Source: Pirellulales bacterium
GTDB taxonomy: Bacteria > Planctomycetota > Planctomycetia > Pirellulales > Thermoguttaceae
Length of the DNA: 64,000 nucleotides
Direction of reading: 5' to 3'
NCBI GenBank assembly: GCA_016936015.1
Contig: JAFGPV010000146.1
Span: 1-64,000 of the forward strand
Within the stretch, counting starts at the first letter, position 1. The number at the start of each line of letters is the position of its first letter. This document shows positions 60,924-64,000 of the stretch, piece by piece. The notes under the pieces are model-generated. The model was not told where the DNA came from. It did no database searches and worked only from the letters and a program-made list of their open reading frames with translations. The position numbers and the translations under genes are program-made.

Positions 60924-63248
60924 ATGGCGTCTTCCATCATCGGCATTCCGACCACCCGCGTCAGCAACATCTTCATCCGTCAGCGGCTGCTGAGCCAGCT
61001 CCAGTTCGACATGACGGATTTGCTGCACATCCAGATGCAATTGAGCACGGGACGCCGTTTCGAAGCTCCCAGCGAGGATCCCGTGGCCGCGCTGCGGATC
61101 GTCGGTTTGCAACGTTTGCTGGAACGAAAAGCCCAGGTACAAAGTAACCTGAACAACAATCAGTCCTACCTGACCACCGCCGACTCTTCCTTGGCGAGCA
61201 TCTCGGAATTGCTCTCAGGAATCCGCGGCGAGGCGATCAGCGTGCTGGGCACCATTTCGGGCGACTTGGAACGTGAAACGGTCATTCAGGAAATCGACAA
61301 CGCCCTGCAGCAACTGGTGCAAACCGGCAATCAGCGGTACCGGGGACGGTATCTGTTCTCAGGCTCCGAAGCCTCCCGCTTGCCCTTCCAGATGACCGGC
61401 TCGAGCTTGGTCGAGTACTTCGGCAATTGTCAGCACCTCTACAGCTATTCCGACATCAATCAACTCTTCAACACGAACCTGACCGGCGACGAGGTCTTCG
61501 GCGCGTTGTCCTCGGCAGTCATGGGCACGACCACGATCACGCCCACGTTGACCTACGACACCCTCTTGGCCGATTTGCGGCAGGGGGAAGGAATCAGCAA
61601 GGGAGCGATTCTGGTCTCCGACGGCGTCCATCCCCCCGTCACCATCGATATCAGCGGTGCGGAGACCATCGGCGACCTGGCGGAATTGATCAAGTCCCAT
61701 CCCCCGATGGGACGCGAACTGTTCGTCGACGTAACCGCCGACAGGTTGACGATTCGACTCGACCCGGAGGGGGGCGGCAACCTCTTCATCCGCGAGGTCG
61801 GTAGCGGAACCGTGGCCAACGAGCTCGGTATCCTTTGTGAAACCGGCGCAGGAACGGATCCCATCGAAGGCCGGGCGTTGAACCCCATCCTCCGCGGCAC
61901 CACGGCGCTGACGCAACTGTTCGGCGCCTACGCCTCGACGGTGGTCCACTCCCACGGCGTCGACAACGACGTCCGCCTGACGGCCGACGTCATGGGCGAG
62001 CGGACCGCCGACGAGGTGAACCTCAACGGCGTCCGCGTGGAATGGGTGACCGATCTGGCCGTCAATCCCGGCGGAGAATTCGTGGAGTATGATCCCGGCG
62101 TTTCGCTGCGGGTGCACGTCGCCGGCAACGGCACCACCCGGGCCAGCCGGGTGGTCGAGGTCATCAACGACGCCCATGACGCCGGGACCATCCCCTTTAC
62201 CGCCGAGATCGATCCTTTGGACGACGTCAACGGAGGCCACAGCTTCGTGCAGGGAGGGGCTTGGGCCGATACCCGTGACGGCGCCAATGAGGCCCTCGAT
62301 CAGACCAGCGGATTGCGGATTACCAATCGCGGCCAGGAGTATACCATCAGTTTGCTGTCGGCCCAGACTCTCGAAGACGTGCTGAATATCATTAACGGCT
62401 CGGGCGCCGGCGTCCGGGCCGAAATCAACGCCGCGAAAAACGGCATCAACCTCCGCTCCCAGTGCAGCGGTTGCGACTTCTGCATCGGCGAGAATGGCGG
62501 CCAAACCGCCGCGCAACTGGGCATCCGCTCGATGACCGAGGCCACGCTGCTGTCCGACTTGAACTTCGGCCGCGGCGTCCAACATGCCGCGGGGGGGGAT
62601 TTCACGATCACCCGCTCCGACGGCGCCGTCCTTTCCATCACCCTGGGCGACGTGCGGACCCTCGGCGAAGTCCTCAGTCTGATCAACGACGATCCGAACA
62701 ACGCCGACGGACTGCTGGTCGCCCGGCTGGCTCAATACGGCAACGGAATCGAGTTGATCGACTCCAGCGGCGGCGCCGGCGACCTCCTCGTGACGCGGGA
62801 ATTCATGAGCAGCGCGGCGAGCGATCTGGGATTGATTCCCCCGGGAGTGGATCAAAGTGCGCCGGGGACCGGCGATCCCAAAACCTTGACCGGCAGCGAC
62901 GTGAATCCCCGGGAAGTCGAAGGCATGTTCACCGCTTTGACGCGGCTCCGCAACGCACTCCAGAACAACGATCTCATCGAGGCTCAGCGGGCGATCGGTC
63001 TGCTGGACAGCAAAACGGTGGATTTAAACTTCGCCCGCGCGGATCTCGGCGCCCGGCAAAACAGCCTCGACGTGATCAAAGAACGCCTCGATACGGAAAA
63101 CATCGAACTCCAGAAGATCCTCTCGCTGGAATATGATGCGGATATCACCGAAGCAGTCACGCAATTGACCGCCCGGCAGGCGACGTATGAGGCTTCGCTC
63201 CAGTCGATCGCAAAAATCTTCCAGGTGACCCTGCTGGACTATCTGTAA
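60924..63248 (+). CDS. flgL: Hook-filament junction protein FlgL, greatly enlarged
   Basis: FlgL (HAP3) is the second junction protein. The conserved ends are RVSNIFIRQRLLSQLQFDMT with QMQLSTGRRFEAPSEDPVAA, and the C-terminal coiled region VDLNFARADLGARQNSLDVI to TQLTARQATYEASLQ. With 774 residues it is more than twice the usual 300. The extra 450 residues hold about three modules like those in FliD (for example TITRSDGAVLSITLGDVRTLGEV). One module contains CSGCDFC, unusual in a flagellar axial protein, which mostly lack cysteine. ATG 60924 is preferred; a TTG 57 nt earlier opens the same frame. No Shine-Dalgarno seen. Confidence 0.92.
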   Translation: MASSIIGIPTTRVSNIFIRQRLLSQLQFDMTDLLHIQMQLSTGRRFEAPSEDPVAALRIVGLQRLLERKAQVQSNLNNNQSYLTTADSSLASISELLSGIRGEAISVLGTISGDLERETVIQEIDNALQQLVQTGNQRYRGRYLFSGSEASRLPFQMTGSSLVEYFGNCQHLYSYSDINQLFNTNLTGDEVFGALSSAVMGTTTITPTLTYDTLLADLRQGEGISKGAILVSDGVHPPVTIDISGAETIGDLAELIKSHPPMGRELFVDVTADRLTIRLDPEGGGNLFIREVGSGTVANELGILCETGAGTDPIEGRALNPILRGTTALTQLFGAYASTVVHSHGVDNDVRLTADVMGERTADEVNLNGVRVEWVTDLAVNPGGEFVEYDPGVSLRVHVAGNGTTRASRVVEVINDAHDAGTIPFTAEIDPLDDVNGGHSFVQGGAWADTRDGANEALDQTSGLRITNRGQEYTISLLSAQTLEDVLNIINGSGAGVRAEINAAKNGINLRSQCSGCDFCIGENGGQTAAQLGIRSMTEATLLSDLNFGRGVQHAAGGDFTITRSDGAVLSITLGDVRTLGEVLSLINDDPNNADGLLVARLAQYGNGIELIDSSGGAGDLLVTREFMSSAASDLGLIPPGVDQSAPGTGDPKTLTGSDVNPREVEGMFTALTRLRNALQNNDLIEAQRAIGLLDSKTVDLNFARADLGARQNSLDVIKERLDTENIELQKILSLEYDADITEAVTQLTARQATYEASLQSIAKIFQVTLLDYL

Positions 63249-63490
63249 CAATCTCCGGGAAGCAGGGTGACGGGCGAAGAGAAGTTTTCAAGACGCGCTC
63301 TCCAGGAATCCTCCTGCATTTCCTTTCCGCCCGAAGAACCGTCAACCTCGCTACAAGGCGCATAAAGCGCCGCAGGGGGGCCGCGGTTCTCGCGCCGCCG
63401 GCAATCGACTTCCCGAAGTTGTGGCATAGACTCTTGTAGTGTCCCTTGGAAGAGGATCGTTGATCCTCAGAAAAGGAAAGACCTCACGGA

Positions 63491-63520
63491 AAACGCCCCG
63501 CGACGGCGGTCGCGGGGGGA
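63491..63520. repeat. Palindromic repeat, family B copy 5 (single arm)
   Basis: AACGCCCCGCGACGGCGGT and CGCGGGGGG, one hairpin of the family, slightly diverged in the loop. Confidence 0.75.
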
Positions 63521-63574
63521 GAAGGCGGTCTCTTCCGCTCCTGGAACCGTGTGGTTCCGGGACATTCAGAAAAC

Positions 63575-63602
63575 TTGATTGACTTGAGCATTAATTTATA
63601 GA
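63575..63602 (+). promoter_or_regulatory. Promoter of the GAF-domain gene
   Basis: TTGATT at 63575-63580, a 16-nt spacer and TATAGA at 63597-63602, about 32 nt before the ATG. Confidence 0.6.
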
Positions 63603-63633
63603 CGCGATGCAGATGTAAGAGACACGCACGACG

Positions 63634-64000
63634 ATGTCGACGATGGCCGTGGACAATATCGAGGAATTATCCGCCGCGCTGGGGGTTCCGGCGGACGAGG
63701 AATCACAAAACCCGTGCGCGCGGCAGGAAACGGCGCTGTTGTCGCTGGGGCGGCGGTGCAACGCCCCGCATTCCCGGGCGGAGTTGATGCAGGCGGCGGC
63801 CGATCTGCTGGCCGGCCGACTCGGGGCGGACTTCAGCGGCGTGGGCGAAATCTCGCCCGATCAGAGCGAACTGCGGCTGCGGCTGACGGCCGTCGGGGGC
63901 GACAACGCCGTCGACGAGCCCCTGCTGTACGGCGACCCGCTCGATCCCGAGAAATCCCTGAGCAGCTACGCGCTCCGCGAGGCCGCCCCCGTCGCTTCGG
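63634..64000 (+). CDS. GAF-domain protein, truncated by the window edge
   Basis: The first 122 codons of a larger gene. After a polar N-terminus, SRAELMQAAADLLAGRLGADFSGVGEI begins a GAF-like sensory domain (GAF domains bind small ligands or cyclic nucleotides and regulate attached modules). The output domain lies beyond the edge. A two-component sensor kinase or a serine phosphatase is plausible. The position after the flagellar operon hints at motility control, which is only inference. ATG 63634 has no strong ribosome site; an in-frame ATG follows at codon 4. Confidence 0.6.
   Translation, partial: MSTMAVDNIEELSAALGVPADEESQNPCARQETALLSLGRRCNAPHSRAELMQAAADLLAGRLGADFSGVGEISPDQSELRLRLTAVGGDNAVDEPLLYGDPLDPEKSLSSYALREAAPVAS

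Larger units (their letters stand above)
63249..63633. other. Intergenic region after the flg operon
   Basis: No gene. It holds a single arm of the family B palindrome at 63491-63520 and the promoter of the next gene. No terminator with a T-run was seen after flgL, so transcription might continue into the GAF gene. Confidence 0.45.

Overview
The window looks like a chromosomal segment of a GC-rich planctomycete, probably close to the Pirellulales. This is inferred from two PEP-CTERM proteins, a BlaI/M56 pair, a tandem Hsp70 pair with a membrane-anchored member, an extremely cysteine-rich secreted protein, an MreB-like protein beside a penicillin-binding protein, and many intergenic palindromic repeats. 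No rRNA or other taxonomic marker is present, so the assignment rests on gene content.

Layout. 0-3.6 kb: copper P-type ATPase and methionine sulfoxide reductase A. 3.6-6.7 kb: a large beta-repeat PEP-CTERM surface protein. 7.2-14.1 kb: an orphan ABC ATPase, a DMT exporter, a GT4 glycosyltransferase, a membrane diguanylate cyclase and a Prc-type protease. 14.1-17 kb: tRNA-His, a uroporphyrinogen-decarboxylase-fold protein behind a possibly structured leader, and tRNA-Lys with its own promoter and terminator. 17.3-20.3 kb: an M56 (BlaR1-like) membrane peptidase and a BlaI repressor behind a promoter carrying two dyad operators. 20.3-28.2 kb: an envelope/shape block (PBP2, a DUF2784 membrane protein, a 3'-5' exonuclease, an MreB paralog, a coiled-coil membrane protein, a small membrane protein and Lnt). 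28.3-30.3 kb: a glutamine amidotransferase and the cysteine-rich protein. 30.4-34.6 kb: an antitoxin, a PIN toxin and two Hsp70 proteins joined by 4-nt overlaps. 34.6-38.5 kb: GH57 enzyme and M28 peptidase. 38.5-42.3 kb: a lone YgiT-type zinc protein and argB-argD-argF. 42.8-45.9 kb: C39-like PEP-CTERM protein, Prs and a membrane-anchored Pcm. 46-63.3 kb: flagellar genes, with fliS, fliD, fliC and csrA on the minus strand and flgF-G-A-H-I-J-N-K-L on the plus strand. The right edge cuts a GAF-domain protein.

How the genes work together. The plus-strand flagellar run begins at a good sigma-54-type -24/-12 promoter and covers the distal rod, P and L rings, the rod-binding protein, the export chaperone and the hook-filament junction. 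The minus-strand genes supply filament, cap, filament chaperone and the CsrA regulator. The arg genes form one arginine-biosynthesis operon. The PBP2, MreB-like, MreC-like and Lnt genes suggest a cell-envelope neighbourhood.

Most striking beyond the genes: (i) flgH and flgI, which are not homologous, start with the same repeat-derived leader of about 41 codons; (ii) palindromic repeats provide the stop codons or tails of several genes; (iii) a toxin-antitoxin pair is overlap-coupled to two Hsp70 genes; (iv) the MreB paralog has a changed phosphate-2 motif. Promoters, operators and terminators were found by eye and none is experimentally supported here.
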